In this document: positions 29,100 to 39,419 of the stretch, piece after piece
Position numbering within the stretch: position 1 is the first letter of the stretch
Layout: each line of letters starts with the position of its first letter
Assembly (NCBI GenBank): GCA_035628995.1
Contig: DASPIR010000030.1
Coordinates: 111,824-175,823, forward strand
From: Clostridia bacterium
GTDB taxonomy: Bacteria; Bacillota; Clostridia; Lutisporales; Lutisporaceae
Reading direction: 5' to 3'
DNA length: 64,000 bases
Program-made: the position numbers and the translations under genes
Notes under the pieces: model-generated
Databases searched by the model: none
Told to the model about the DNA's origin: nothing
The model's input: only the letters and a program-made list of their open reading frames with translations

Positions 29100-30301
29100 T
29101 GAAGTTGTCGTATAAAAACTTTTCATACTCTTTTCCAACGCAAATCATTTTTGGGAAAGACTCAATTAATCAATTGGAAAGTGCATTGAAAGCATTTGAT
29201 ATTGATTCCTTGCTCATCGTATATGGTGGGAATTCTATAAAGCAAAATGGAATATATGATAGAGTAATAAGTAGTTTAGGAAGCTGTAATATAAATTATT
29301 ATGAGCACGGTGGATGTACTCCTAACCCCAAGAGTTCTTTTGTAGATAAAGGGGTTGAAAAAGCTTTAAAAAACAAAGTTCAGCTTATATTAGCAGTCGG
29401 AGGAGGCTCAGTAATAGATGCTGCTAAGGCGATTGCGTTGCTTTCAGTTAATGAGAATTCTAGTGGAATTTGGCCTTATATGTTGGGACTTAAAAAATTT
29501 GCAGTAGATGCTTTACCAATCGGTGTAATATTAACAGTTTCTGGTACTGGTTCTGAAGGTAATGGTGCATTTGTCATATCAAACGAAGATACTCTAGAAA
29601 AGATAGGAAGATCACATCTTTCCGCGAGACCTAAATTTGCAATTTGTGACCCTTGTTTTACTTTTTCATTAAGTAGTTGGCAAACGGCATGTAATTGTGC
29701 AGATATAATGTCGCATCTCTTAGAACAACTATTTGTGATGGAAGAAAATACTGATTTAATAGATGAACTTATAGTAGCTGCACTAAAAAATGTAATGATT
29801 AATACGGACTTAGTTCTGCAAAATCCAAATGATTATGATGCTAGAGCAAATTTAATGCTTGCTGCTACATATTCACTGTCATATATGTTATCAAGTGGCA
29901 GAACATCAGACTGGGAAGCGCATAAAATAGAGCATGTTTTATCCGGAATGTATAATGTGGCTCATGGAGCAGGGATGGCTTGCATATTTCCTTATTGGCT
30001 TGAGTATGCAGCTAAAGAAGAAAAGATTGCAAATAAAATTCTATTAATTGGGCAAAGAATATTTGATGAAAAAGATACGATTATTTCTGAAAGCGTAATT
30101 CATAAGGTAATCTATAAATTTACGGTATTTTTTAACCAAGTTGGTTTACCAACAAATTTATACGAGTTATTAGGTAACTATCCAGATATTAAATGTATAG
30201 CTAATAAAGTTACACAAAGTGGAGAGCTTGGAACTATTGTTAAAATTGATTATAACTCTTGCATAGATATTTTAGCTAAAGCAGTTGGAGATATTAAGTA
30301 A
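29099..30301 (+). CDS. Iron-containing alcohol dehydrogenase (YqhD/BdhA type)
   Basis: About 400 residues. The NAD(P) motif is AVGGGSVIDAAKAIA. Metal ligands are expected from DIMSHLLEQ and from the two histidines of KIEHVLSGMYNVAHGAGMA. The FPTQIIFGK start and GTGSEGNG resemble the NADPH-dependent aldehyde reductases YqhD and BdhA. The start is uncertain: ATG at 29099 overlaps the previous stop (TGATG), while a TTG at 29105 is better spaced from GGAGTG. It probably reduces an aldehyde made or used by the neighbouring aminotransferase and ligase. Confidence 0.87.
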   Translation: MKLSYKNFSYSFPTQIIFGKDSINQLESALKAFDIDSLLIVYGGNSIKQNGIYDRVISSLGSCNINYYEHGGCTPNPKSSFVDKGVEKALKNKVQLILAVGGGSVIDAAKAIALLSVNENSSGIWPYMLGLKKFAVDALPIGVILTVSGTGSEGNGAFVISNEDTLEKIGRSHLSARPKFAICDPCFTFSLSSWQTACNCADIMSHLLEQLFVMEENTDLIDELIVAALKNVMINTDLVLQNPNDYDARANLMLAATYSLSYMLSSGRTSDWEAHKIEHVLSGMYNVAHGAGMACIFPYWLEYAAKEEKIANKILLIGQRIFDEKDTIISESVIHKVIYKFTVFFNQVGLPTNLYELLGNYPDIKCIANKVTQSGELGTIVKIDYNSCIDILAKAVGDIK

Positions 30302-30330
30302 TTTATTGACTAGGGGTGGATATTTAGTAT

Positions 30331-30882
30331 ATGGGGAAATTTGATTTTATAGAGACCGAGTTAAATGGGCTTATAGTTATTGAGCCTATATTATTTGAAG
30401 ATAACAGAGGGTATTTTATGGAGACCTTTAATTACAATGATTTTGCTGCCCTGGGACTAAATAAGAATTTTGTTCAGGACAACCAATCATACTCTAGAAA
30501 GGGTGTTTTAAGGGGGATGCATTTCCAGAAAAATAATCCTCAAAGCAAGTTGGTAAGGGTCATAAAAGGAGAAGTATACGATGTTGCTGTGGATATAAGA
30601 AAAAACAGCAATACTTACGGAAAATGGATTGGTATATATCTTTCGGAATATAATAAAAAGCAAATTTATATTCCGGAAGGATTTGCACACGGCTTTTTAG
30701 TTACCTCGGATGAAGCTGAATTAGTTTACAAATGCTCTGACTTTTATAACCCGTTAGATGAAGGTGGATTCATATACAATGATCCAACAATAGGCGTCGA
30801 ATGGCCTTTACTTGATAGAGAGCATGCAATTCTTTCACAAAAGGACAAAGGCCTACCTAGTTTTGAAATGATTTGCGATTAA
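30331..30882 (+). CDS. rfbC: dTDP-4-dehydrorhamnose 3,5-epimerase
   Basis: 183 residues, normal for RmlC. FEDNRGYFMETFN, RGMHFQKN (His of the catalytic site) and YIPEGFAHGFLV with ELVYKCSDFY are the family signatures. It completes the dTDP-L-rhamnose pathway whose other three genes lie at 15998-18971. About 11.4 kb of A+T-rich cassette genes separate them, suggesting an insertion into an original rfbDABC order. Start ATG after AGGGGTGGA. Confidence 0.96.
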   Translation: MGKFDFIETELNGLIVIEPILFEDNRGYFMETFNYNDFAALGLNKNFVQDNQSYSRKGVLRGMHFQKNNPQSKLVRVIKGEVYDVAVDIRKNSNTYGKWIGIYLSEYNKKQIYIPEGFAHGFLVTSDEAELVYKCSDFYNPLDEGGFIYNDPTIGVEWPLLDREHAILSQKDKGLPSFEMICD

Positions 30883-30975
30883 TTCCTGTCTTTAATATTT
30901 AAAAGTGGTTTCTCGAATAATATAACATAGTCAGAGTTTGGAGACAAAATGAAATTTATAGGGAGACAAGCATAG

Positions 30976-31995
30976 ATGTTGAATAAAGATATTGGAAGAG
31001 ATGATTTATGTAAGCTAACAATAGTTATCCCCAATTACAATGGCATGAAATTTATTAAGGGATGCTTAGACTCCTTAGAGAACCAGTCTTTAAAGAACTT
31101 CGAATTAATTATTGTGGATAATGCCTCTCAGGATGGCAGCAATGAATTCATTATAAAAAACTATCCTGACGTTAGATTTATAGCTTTAGAACAGAACTAT
31201 GGTTTTAGCAGAGCAGTAAATGAAGGGATAAGAGCTTGTGACAGTGACTATGTTGTTTTACTGAATAATGACACAGAAGTAGAGCCAGAATGGTTATCAA
31301 ATCTGATGAGATGCATTTCTAGTGATGCGAATATATTCTCTTGCAGCAGCAAAATGGTACAATACCAGGATAGAACCAAAATCGACGATGCAGGAGATGA
31401 GTATAATATATTAGGCTGGGCGTATAAACGCGGAGATGGACGACCTAAAGAAGAATATAATATAAACAGTGGAATATTCAGCAGCTGCGCTGGAGCGGCC
31501 ATATACAGAAGAAGCGTATTTGATGAAATAGGCTATTTCGATGAGAACTTCTTTGCCTATATGGAGGATGTTGACATAAGCTATAGAGCTAAAATTCACG
31601 GATATAAGAATGTTTATTGCAGTGATGCAATTGTTTATCATATAGGCAGTGCTACAAGCGGCAGCAAGTACAATAGCTTCAAGATAAAGCTGGCTGCCAG
31701 GAATAATATATATGTTGCTTATAAAAACATGCCTTGGCTGCAGCTGTTAATTAACAGCCCTTTTCTGTTTGCCGGGTTTGTAGTTAAATATATTTTCTTC
31801 TCAAGGAAGGGCTTTAGTAAAGAGTATGATCAAGGAATTAGTGAAGCCTTTAAGAATCTGAAAAATATAGAAAAAGTAAAATATAGCAGTAGAAATTTAG
31901 TGAATTATGTTAAAATAGAGATAGAGTTGATGGTAAATACCATTAAATATTTCTATGATAAAGCCAGTCAAGCCATTGGCAGGCAAAGAGGTTGA
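30976..31995 (+). CDS. Family 2 glycosyltransferase, rhamnosyltransferase-like
   Basis: 339 residues. [43 protein letters not shown] and [12 protein letters not shown] are the pattern of rhamnosyltransferases such as RfbF/Wbb[20 protein letters not shown] is the conserved acceptor/base motif. There is an amphipathic or membrane-associated stretch near 255-275. It follows rfbC and overlaps no gene upstream; the next transferase starts two bases after its stop. A dTDP-L-rhamnose donor is likely from context but not shown. Confidence 0.88.
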   Translation: MLNKDIGRDDLCKLTIVIPNYNGMKFIKGCLDSLENQSLKNFELIIVDNASQDGSNEFIIKNYPDVRFIALEQNYGFSRAVNEGIRACDSDYVVLLNNDTEVEPEWLSNLMRCISSDANIFSCSSKMVQYQDRTKIDDAGDEYNILGWAYKRGDGRPKEEYNINSGIFSSCAGAAIYRRSVFDEIGYFDENFFAYMEDVDISYRAKIHGYKNVYCSDAIVYHIGSATSGSKYNSFKIKLAARNNIYVAYKNMPWLQLLINSPFLFAGFVVKYIFFSRKGFSKEYDQGISEAFKNLKNIEKVKYSSRNLVNYVKIEIELMVNTIKYFYDKASQAIGRQRG

Positions 31996-31996
31996 T

Positions 31997-32875
31997 ATGC
32001 GATTATCAATAATTATTGTTAGCTACAATACTAGGGAATTACTCAAAAACGCTATAGAGTCTATATATATGACGTACCAAAATGATGATTTGGAAGTAAT
32101 AGTAGTCGATAATGGGTCCTCGGATGGGAGTACGGCTATGGTTAAAGAAGAGTTTGGGGACGTCATTTTAATTGAGAGCAGCGAGAATCTTGGATTCGCT
32201 AAGGCCAATAATATTGCAATAAAACAATCTAAAGGTAAATATATTTTACTCCTGAACCCGGATACTATTCTGGTTGAAGACTGCTTAGAAAAATGTTTGG
32301 CATATATGAATAATAATCAAAGTATCGGGGCTCTGGGGTGCAAGGTGGTAATGCCTGACGGGAAGCTTGACCTTGCGTGCAGAAGGAGCTTTCCTACCCC
32401 TGAGGTGTCTTTCTACAGGATGACTGGACTATCAAAGCTGTATCCTGATAATAAGAGGTTTGCTCAATACAATCTCACATATCTGGATGAGAATGAAACC
32501 TATGAGGTAGACAGCATCGTAGGTGCTTTTATGTTGATTAGGCGGGAAGTGATTGAGCAAGTTGGCATTCTTGATGAAGAATACTTTATGTATGGAGAGG
32601 ATATTGACTGGTGCTACAGAATCAAACAAGCAGGCTGGAAGGTTGTTTATAATCATGAAGCGGAAATAGTCCATTACAAGGGTGCAAGCGGCGGGAAGAG
32701 AAATCCCAGAACAATATATGAGTTCTATAGAGCGATGTACTTATTCTATAAAAAACATTATGAGTCCCAATATTCTTTTATCGTAACGGGTATAATCTAT
32801 TTTGGAATAGGTATGAAACTTATATTAAGTTTGGTAATGAACCAATTAAAGGGTCATAGGAGGAATTCCATATGA
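31997..32875 (+). CDS. Family 2 glycosyltransferase, WbbL-like
   Basis: 292 residues from the ATG at 31997, one base past the previous stop; an upstream in-frame ATG at 31955 lies inside the previous gene and lacks a ribosome site. [49 protein letters not shown] and [16 protein letters not shown] are typical of rhamnosyltransferases. It has a C-terminal membrane-associated segment and overlaps the next gene by four bases (ATGA), so the group is one operon. Confidence 0.9.
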   Translation: MRLSIIIVSYNTRELLKNAIESIYMTYQNDDLEVIVVDNGSSDGSTAMVKEEFGDVILIESSENLGFAKANNIAIKQSKGKYILLLNPDTILVEDCLEKCLAYMNNNQSIGALGCKVVMPDGKLDLACRRSFPTPEVSFYRMTGLSKLYPDNKRFAQYNLTYLDENETYEVDSIVGAFMLIRREVIEQVGILDEEYFMYGEDIDWCYRIKQAGWKVVYNHEAEIVHYKGASGGKRNPRTIYEFYRAMYLFYKKHYESQYSFIVTGIIYFGIGMKLILSLVMNQLKGHRRNSI

Positions 32876-34275
32876 TAAAGAGTCGGCAGAAGTTTCTGAA
32901 TACGGTTATTGTATTGATTGACTGTGCAGTTGTTGCTTTAGCATTGATTCTGGCTTGGGAAATCAGATTTAACTCTGGTATTTTTAATACTTCCGAAGGC
33001 CACCTGGATTTCATGACTTATATGGTTCCTCTGGTCGTGGTCATACCGCTATTTATTTTCATATATAATTCCGTAGGTCTCTACGCTCCTCACAGGGTAA
33101 AGAAATTATCGCAGGAAGTATTTTCGATATTTAAGGCCAATATTATCGGGATATTGATACTTACTAATATTTTGTTCATAGTAAAGCAGGTGCATTATTC
33201 AAGATATGTATTGCTGCTTTTTGGACTTTTGAGCGTAGTGTTAAGCACCGCTGAAAGGGCACTTCTTAGGGGTTCTTTAAGAAAATTGCGTGAAAGCGGC
33301 TATAATATCAAGCATATAGTGATAATTGGTGCAGGAGATCTAGGTCTCAGTTTTGCCCATAAGTTAGAGCAGAATAAACATCTTGGATATAATATAATTG
33401 GATTCCTGGATGATGATAAAAAGGAAGGGTACAAAATACTAGGAGCTAATGTAATCGGGAAAATAGATGAGCTTGATAAGATAGTGAAAGAAAATGACCT
33501 GGATGAAGTTATTATAGCTATACCCTTAAAGCAATATGAACGACTTCATGAAATAATAAAAGCCTGCGAAAAACTTGGTGTGAAGGCTCAGATAATACCA
33601 GACTATTATAAATATCTACCTGCCCGGCCTTATATTGATCAACTGGATGATTTACCGATCATTAATATCAGGTATGTGCCCTTGGATGATGCCTTCAACA
33701 AGCTTATAAAAAGGTCTATGGATATTATAATTGCATTAATAGCGATAATAATAGTATCTCCCATATTGGTAATAACTGCACTCTTAATAAAGCTGACTTC
33801 CCCAGGTCCCGTGATATTTCAGCAAACCAGGGTGGGTATGCACAGGCGTGAATTTGAGATATACAAGTTCAGGAGCATGAGGGTGCAAGTCGAAGAGGAA
33901 GAGGTATCGCAGTGGACTACGAAAAGTGATCCGAGAAAGACCAAGCTTGGGGAATTCATAAGAAGGACAAGTATTGACGAGCTTCCGCAATTGTTTAATG
34001 TCCTGAAGGGCGATATGAGTATCATTGGCCCAAGACCTGAGAGACCATTCTTTGTAGACAAGTTTAAAGAAGAGATACCGAAGTATATGATCAAGCATCA
34101 TGTAAGGCCAGGTATATCAGGCTGGGCACAGGTTAACGGCTTCAGGGGGGATACCTCCATTAAAGCGCGTATAGAGCATGATATATACTATATAGAAAAT
34201 TGGACTATATGGTTGGATATAAGAATCATACTACTGACATTTTTCAAAGGGTTCATTAATAGGAATGCTTATTAG
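32872..34275 (+). CDS. Polyprenyl-phosphate sugar-1-phosphate transferase (WbaP/WcaJ type)
   Basis: 467 residues. Primes glycan synthesis by moving a sugar phosphate from a UDP-sugar onto undecaprenyl phosphate. Four membrane segments lie in the first 120 residues, followed by a CoA_binding_3 Rossmann domain ([30 protein letters not shown]). The C-terminal catalytic domain begins [13 protein letters not shown] and includes [47 protein letters not shown] and [15 protein letters not shown]-glucose or UDP-galactose from GalU (56794) is a reasonable substrate. Last gene of the glycan run, with a terminator following. Confidence 0.95.
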   Translation: MIKSRQKFLNTVIVLIDCAVVALALILAWEIRFNSGIFNTSEGHLDFMTYMVPLVVVIPLFIFIYNSVGLYAPHRVKKLSQEVFSIFKANIIGILILTNILFIVKQVHYSRYVLLLFGLLSVVLSTAERALLRGSLRKLRESGYNIKHIVIIGAGDLGLSFAHKLEQNKHLGYNIIGFLDDDKKEGYKILGANVIGKIDELDKIVKENDLDEVIIAIPLKQYERLHEIIKACEKLGVKAQIIPDYYKYLPARPYIDQLDDLPIINIRYVPLDDAFNKLIKRSMDIIIALIAIIIVSPILVITALLIKLTSPGPVIFQQTRVGMHRREFEIYKFRSMRVQVEEEEVSQWTTKSDPRKTKLGEFIRRTSIDELPQLFNVLKGDMSIIGPRPERPFFVDKFKEEIPKYMIKHHVRPGISGWAQVNGFRGDTSIKARIEHDIYYIENWTIWLDIRIILLTFFKGFINRNAY

Positions 34276-34295
34276 AATAGATTTAGAGAACAATA

Positions 34296-34320
34296 AAAGG
34301 AGTGCATTGTGCACTCCTTT
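34296..34320. terminator. Terminator of the glycan operon
   Basis: Stem AAAGGAGTGCA with its complement around TTG, ending in CCTTTAAGTT. It lies between convergent genes and is A/T-flanked on both sides, so it may end transcription from both directions. Confidence 0.75.
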
Positions 34321-34335
34321 AAGTTGCTTAAGATT

Positions 34336-35496
34336 CTATTTTTCTTGTAGGTAGCTATACTGCGTCAAAGCGAGATATTGATCATTAAGAGAAATCATTG
34401 TTGTGTTAAGCTTATTCTCTAAATCCCTTAAATCGGATTCGCTATTATCAAAAGCAATTTTAGATATCAGTCCTAGTTCTAATCTTATTTTATCCTGCTC
34501 AACTGTTGTTTTTGTGTCATCTACATTTTTCTGAAGAGATTCTATTGCCTCTAGCGTCGTGTTTATACCTGTGTAGAGAGAATTCAATGTTACGTCAAGT
34601 TCTTTTTCTGCTTCATCGAACTTGTATTTGGCTTTATCATAATCTCTGTTTGCCTTTTCGAGAAGATCATTCAGATCTTTTATAATCAGTCTGGTTTTAC
34701 TAGGATTTCTTTTATAGTAGTAATCATACTTTTCCTGGGTCAAGTCCTGCTTGTATTCTGCTATTTCGAGAGATTCTTTGAGTAGATAAAGACCTTCACT
34801 ATTTTTAATATAATCTTCTTTAATTTTGTTAAGGTCTAGAGATTTGACATCCGGTGTATTAATTGTCATATCTATTTCAGTATTAAATACATCCAGGGTT
34901 TTTCCAATATTCCTGCTTAGTGTTGACATTGAATTTTGAAGTTCAGAAAATGCTTTGTTATATTCTGTTTGTGAAGCTGTGTATGCGTTTTCAATTTGCG
35001 AAAGTCCGTTCTTTGTAATAAGACCTTGCTCAAACTTAATTTTTGCTACATCTAAATTTTTCTTTGCAGTGTCTATAGCTCTTTTTTTATCATCAAGAGT
35101 GTAGTTTGCTTTCATGACACCATAATAAGACGTAGTTACATTGTAATCAGACAATCTCTTGAGATCATTTCTCGTAAATACTTCCTGTCTTACTGCAAAG
35201 GCTGCATTCTCAATTGCCATCTTTCTGCCAACTTCTGCAGCGGCTCTATCAGAAACTGATTTATAGGAGGTATTATCAGATTTTGAATTATCATCATATA
35301 CTTCTTCATAATCATCTGATTTTTGCTGTATGTAGCTTTGCTGAAGCTTGAACTGGACATCATTATCCAGCGCTATTCTCTTTGCTTCTTCAAGAGTCAA
35401 TACTGTTTTCCCACCCGGATCCCCCACAACAGTAAGGGTAGATAAAAGCATTACTGTACATAATGTTAGTGCTAATGCCTTGCACAGTTTTTTCAT
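34336..35496 (-). CDS. TolC-family (outer membrane efflux protein-like) protein
   Basis: 386 residues from the ATG at 35496 (CGGAGGAAC upstream); the longer frame from 35562 has no ribosome site. Signal peptide MKKLCKALALTLCTVMLLST. The rest is two halves of long heptad-rich helices: LTLEEAKRIALDNDVQF opens the first, and ARN-like AYTASQTEYNKAFSELQ and LGLISKIAFDNSESDLRDLE recall OEP repeats. Clostridia often encode such proteins next to MacAB-like exporters although most lack an outer membrane. The matching adaptor and ABC genes lie at 39416-42628 on the same strand, separated by an S-layer gene on the other strand. Confidence 0.75.
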   Translation of the reverse strand: MKKLCKALALTLCTVMLLSTLTVVGDPGGKTVLTLEEAKRIALDNDVQFKLQQSYIQQKSDDYEEVYDDNSKSDNTSYKSVSDRAAAEVGRKMAIENAAFAVRQEVFTRNDLKRLSDYNVTTSYYGVMKANYTLDDKKRAIDTAKKNLDVAKIKFEQGLITKNGLSQIENAYTASQTEYNKAFSELQNSMSTLSRNIGKTLDVFNTEIDMTINTPDVKSLDLNKIKEDYIKNSEGLYLLKESLEIAEYKQDLTQEKYDYYYKRNPSKTRLIIKDLNDLLEKANRDYDKAKYKFDEAEKELDVTLNSLYTGINTTLEAIESLQKNVDDTKTTVEQDKIRLELGLISKIAFDNSESDLRDLENKLNTTMISLNDQYLALTQYSYLQEK

Positions 35497-35923
35497 TCTT
35501 AGTTCCTCCGTTTCTAATATGCATCTACAATATATACGTGTCGATGCCTTGAAATGTTTCATTTAGGTTATAAGATTCTTCACTCCGCTCAGAATGACAT
35601 GAATTATATATTTGGTGTTATTTTGCAGCTACTGCACAGGTGTATCTCTATTATAGCACTAAGCGAACAATAATCAAACGAGGGCAATAACTGTATTTTC
35701 AAGAGAAATGTTGGAATTGGCTTATTTGACGCAATTATTCAACCCCATTTCATGTTTGCATGTTTACTTATACTGGTATAAAATATTTAATATAGGAATT
35801 TAAAGGGGGTTAAGAAGAATCTTCAAATTATTATGGTAAAGCTGGAACAAATAAGGAAGTTTTTGCTTCTAATATGTATGTTGACTGTAATAGTATGATT
35901 ATAAGGTTATGAGGAGGTAAGTT
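35497..35923. other. Intergenic region before the third S-layer gene
   Basis: Holds a GTCATTCTGAG-type repeat at 35572-35599 (AAGATTCTTC, then CTCAGAATGACA), A+T-rich DNA, and a TATTTGACGCA motif at 35723-35733 that also occurs upstream of the SLH gene at 48870. No promoter with good spacing was found by eye, and no convincing gene. The ribosome site GAGGAGG sits at the right end before 35924. Confidence 0.6.
35572..35599. repeat. Dispersed GTCATTCTGAG-type repeat (one arm)
   Basis: AAGATTCTTCACTCCGCTC followed by AGAATGACA; in this orientation the reverse of the arms at 16850 and 48725. Confidence 0.75.
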
Positions 35924-38900
35924 ATGAAAAAGCAAAAGATGTTAGCTGTACTAATGGCAGCAATTATTATGATAGCTTCAATGCCGGGGTTATCTGTGCA
36001 GGCAGACAGTATCGGCAAGGAAGCTCAGGCCTGTAAGGAGTTGGGGATCCTCATAGGAGCGGATGAGGGAGTTACATCCCAATATTTATCCACTGCACCC
36101 ACAAGGATACAGGCGTATATAATTTCACTTAGGCTCAAGGGGCTATACAATGAGGCTGGCGCGTATGAGAGCAGTGCGAACTTTAAGGATGCTGCATTGG
36201 CAGGCTGGGCAAAGAATTATCTCGCTTACGCCAAGAACAAGCCTGAGCTAGGCTGGGGTGGGTATCCCGATGGAAGCTTTGCTCCTGCAGATAAGATAAG
36301 TGGACAAGCTTTTTATAAAGTTATGCTAGAGACTCTAGGGTATAAGCAGGGATTGGATTTTACATATCCCGAGACTCTGGAATTTGCTGAGGAAATAGGT
36401 CTTGTAAGCAATGCGGATACTATAGCCAAGATAAAGTCTTTTACAGTAAATGACATCGCAAAGGGCATATACAGCGCACTCAATACCAAGCCGGCAGACT
36501 CTTCCAAGAAGCTTATAAGCGTCATGGTGGAGAAGAATATTATTGCGTCAGATAAGGCCGTTGCTGCAGGGTTTACCCTTGAAACAAAGGAAGCCAAGGT
36601 TACACGTTTTAGTGTTGTGTCAAACAGCAGGATAGAGCTGGAGTTTGATAAAGAAATACTGCTGCAGAAGGGTGATATAGAGGTATCGCAGCTGGGGGGC
36701 AGTGCTAGATTATCGGTCTTGTCCGTAGCGTCTGAGGGTAAGACTGCTGTGGTTACTACTACTGAGGCTAAACCCTTCAATGCTTATGAAATCACTATCA
36801 ACACCTTAATACCTACAAATAGTATGGTGATTAAGGGATATAAGAATAAATTCGTAGCAATGCCTAAGGATATTACAAAACCTACTGCAAAGCATGAATT
36901 GCTTGGAAGAAATGAGATACTGGTTACTTTCAATGAAGAAGTGGACAAGAACACAGCGGAGAACCTTTCAAACTATGAAATAGAGGAAAATGTAGTAGTA
37001 CTAAGCGCAGAATTAGGAGAGTCTAATAAATCAGTGCTGTTAAGGACAACAGATATGTCGAGGTTTTATAGACTGACTATAAAGAATGTTACTGATGTAT
37101 CTGGGAACAAGATGACTGATTATAGTGCGCTGTTTGACGGAGCCAAAAGTGATACGCAGGGACCATTAATAACCTCTGTAAAATCAGAGAACAGTGCAAC
37201 AATACTTATATCCTTCAATGAAAGGCTGGACGGCCAGACTGCGGAAGATATGGATAATTATGATATTAATAATGATATTTCTATTATCAGCGCAAAACTG
37301 GACGACAGCAGAAAACAGGTAACACTTACTACAACCGTTCAAAAATCGGGAGTGAATAAGCTGATAGTACAGAATATAACCGATGCATGGGGCAATGCAA
37401 TGAACAGGAAGGAATACAACTTTGTCGGCGATACTTCTAAGCCCACAGCCACGGTATTAGCAATTTCAAACAATGAGGTTATGGTTACCTTTAATAAGGC
37501 TATGAGTAAGGAATCTGTAGAAGATATAGACAACTATTCCATAAACAAGGATCTGGACATAAAAGATGCAGTGATTGATGGGACAGGCAAATCGGTAACG
37601 CTTATTACTTCAAACCAAACCCTTAAGGAACTTTATACACTAACTATTACAGGGGTAACTGACTTGTGGGGTAACGAAATCGATACATATACCAAAAACT
37701 TCGGAGGTATGCCTGCTAATAATAGGGAGCTGAGCTATACAGTAAAAAGTAATGGTAACAGCTTAACAATTAACTACAACAATAGAGTGGATAAAGTGAC
37801 TGCCGAGAATGTATTCAACTATTATCTGGATGCTGCGCTTGGATACGCTGCAAAGGCCACTTTGGATGAAGCGGATGGACGTACAGTTACACTGTTGACA
37901 GCCAATCAGACTAGTGGAAAGGTCTATACTATTGAAATAAAGGATGTAAAGGATATATTCGGGAGAAAAATCAGTACTGAAGAAAAGATATCCACTAAGA
38001 AATTTGCAGGTATCAATTTGAGCGACGAAGATAACTCAAACGGCGAACTTAACCTGGAAGCAGTTGTTACAGTAGATGTAAACACTATTGATTTGATGTT
38101 CAGTGATGATATATCAGCAGAAGAGCTGGCTGAAATGAAGGTTGAGGTTGATGTGCCTGAAGAATACAATCACACTCTCCCCTCAAGCTTAACCTACTAT
38201 AAGTATTTTGTAGGGGAAGAAAAGAATGTAAGAGTGCAGTTTAAGACAAGCAGCTCATCAAACCCTGAACTGTTTAAGGCGGGCAACATATATGAGGTTG
38301 AAGTAAAGGACATAGACAGACTCAATAGTGAAGACGATGCAAATATAACTATGTTTGCCGGTACCAGCAATCCTAATGAGGCACCTGAAGTGCTGGAGGT
38401 TGAGGCAATTAACAGTACCGCAGTAGAGGTTATCTTCAGTGAACCGGTAAAGGGCCTAAGCAAAGCACAGTTTGAGATAAAGAACAGTATTACTATCAGC
38501 GGGCTCTCAGTAGAAGACGATGATACTATAACAGATACAGTAACCCTTTATCTTAGCAGTAGTACAGAGTTGAAGGACAATGTTGAATACAAGCTTTATG
38601 TGAAGACAGGTATAAAGGATGCAGCAGGGCTTGTTTCAATAAACAACTCAAGTTCCTCTACCAGCAGCTATATTGAATTTGATGGAAACGATGAGGAGAA
38701 TGAGCCGCCATTTGTGGATGATGATGTAGAAGTGCTCGACACACATACAATACAGTTCATATTTAACGAGCCAATAAAGAGCATAACAAATAGTTCATTC
38801 TCAGTAAAAAAGGTATCGGGAAGCAGTTCTACCAGCTTCAACGTATCCAAAGCGATTCTTGGAGAAGATGGAAAGACTGTAACTGTATATCTGAATACAA

Positions 38901-39334
38901 AGTACGCAGGCTTTGATAGTGACGATGAGTATGAGCTTAGTATCAGCAGTTCAGTAAGCGATTTGCAGAACATGTCACTTGATACTGATGATAGAAAAGT
39001 AGAATTTGACGGAGTTGACAATGAGCCTGAGGAGCTTGAAATCATAGCAAGCTATGTAAGCAATGACAACAAGCAGATCATATTAATCACAAACCGCGAG
39101 CTTAATATCACAAGCCTGGATGTCGATGACTTTAAGTTTACTGGTGCAGGCTACTATGGAAGCTCTTCAGATGTTGTCGAATACGATGACAAAACCATTA
39201 GAATAGAGCTTCGAAATGAATTGGATAGTGAAGAGACATTGACTATCGAAATAACAGAAGACGGTAGAGACAAAATAAAGGACTTCAACAATCAGGAACT
39301 GACTACTGAAGAGGTTGAAGTGGAGACCAACTAA
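35924..39334 (+). CDS. S-layer-like surface protein (SLP-3)
   Basis: 1136 residues. Signal peptide about 1-28. Residues about 30-220 are SLH-like and clearly related to SLP-1 (TAPTRIQAYIISLRLKGLY; LGWGGYPDGSFAP; AFYKVMLETLGYKQG). Then come about eight Ig-like modules, each with ILVTFNEEVDKNTAENLSNY or a variant, ending in DVSGNKM-like loops. It is less acidic than SLP-1 and SLP-2 and keeps more conventional Big/Ig sequence, so it may be a minor or alternative surface protein. It is placed, on the opposite strand, between the TolC-like gene and the MacAB-type genes. A long inverted repeat directly follows it. Confidence 0.88.
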   Translation: MKKQKMLAVLMAAIIMIASMPGLSVQADSIGKEAQACKELGILIGADEGVTSQYLSTAPTRIQAYIISLRLKGLYNEAGAYESSANFKDAALAGWAKNYLAYAKNKPELGWGGYPDGSFAPADKISGQAFYKVMLETLGYKQGLDFTYPETLEFAEEIGLVSNADTIAKIKSFTVNDIAKGIYSALNTKPADSSKKLISVMVEKNIIASDKAVAAGFTLETKEAKVTRFSVVSNSRIELEFDKEILLQKGDIEVSQLGGSARLSVLSVASEGKTAVVTTTEAKPFNAYEITINTLIPTNSMVIKGYKNKFVAMPKDITKPTAKHELLGRNEILVTFNEEVDKNTAENLSNYEIEENVVVLSAELGESNKSVLLRTTDMSRFYRLTIKNVTDVSGNKMTDYSALFDGAKSDTQGPLITSVKSENSATILISFNERLDGQTAEDMDNYDINNDISIISAKLDDSRKQVTLTTTVQKSGVNKLIVQNITDAWGNAMNRKEYNFVGDTSKPTATVLAISNNEVMVTFNKAMSKESVEDIDNYSINKDLDIKDAVIDGTGKSVTLITSNQTLKELYTLTITGVTDLWGNEIDTYTKNFGGMPANNRELSYTVKSNGNSLTINYNNRVDKVTAENVFNYYLDAALGYAAKATLDEADGRTVTLLTANQTSGKVYTIEIKDVKDIFGRKISTEEKISTKKFAGINLSDEDNSNGELNLEAVVTVDVNTIDLMFSDDISAEELAEMKVEVDVPEEYNHTLPSSLTYYKYFVGEEKNVRVQFKTSSSSNPELFKAGNIYEVEVKDIDRLNSEDDANITMFAGTSNPNEAPEVLEVEAINSTAVEVIFSEPVKGLSKAQFEIKNSITISGLSVEDDDTITDTVTLYLSSSTELKDNVEYKLYVKTGIKDAAGLVSINNSSSSTSSYIEFDGNDEENEPPFVDDDVEVLDTHTIQFIFNEPIKSITNSSFSVKKVSGSSSTSFNVSKAILGEDGKTVTVYLNTKYAGFDSDDEYELSISSSVSDLQNMSLDTDDRKVEFDGVDNEPEELEIIASYVSNDNKQIILITNRELNITSLDVDDFKFTGAGYYGSSSDVVEYDDKTIRIELRNELDSEETLTIEITEDGRDKIKDFNNQELTTEEVEVETN

Positions 39335-39336
39335 GA

Positions 39337-39419
39337 TAAGATTCTTCGCTGCACTCAGAATGACAATGCCTGCCGAACTCGGCAGGCATTGTCATTCTGA
39401 ACATAGTGAAGAATCTTAT
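39337..39419. repeat. Long inverted repeat of the GTCATTCTGAG family, probable bidirectional terminator
   Basis: An almost perfect 83-base hairpin: ATAAGATTCTTCGCTGCACT arm, then CAGAATGACAATGCCTGCCG, a short AACT loop, then the complement ending in GTGAAGAATCTTAT. It lies between the convergent ends of SLP-3 and the MacB-type permease, and the stop codon of the permease (39416-39418, - strand) is inside its right arm. Confidence 0.85.

Noticed and set aside
34336..35496. Using the TolC-like gene as proof of a two-membrane cell
   Set aside because: TolC-like genes next to MacAB-like pumps are also found in one-membrane Clostridia, and no outer-membrane assembly gene is in the window.
35708..35803. 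31-codon open frame before SLP-3
   Set aside because: No ribosome site, no recognisable features; random frames of this size are expected in A+T-rich DNA.
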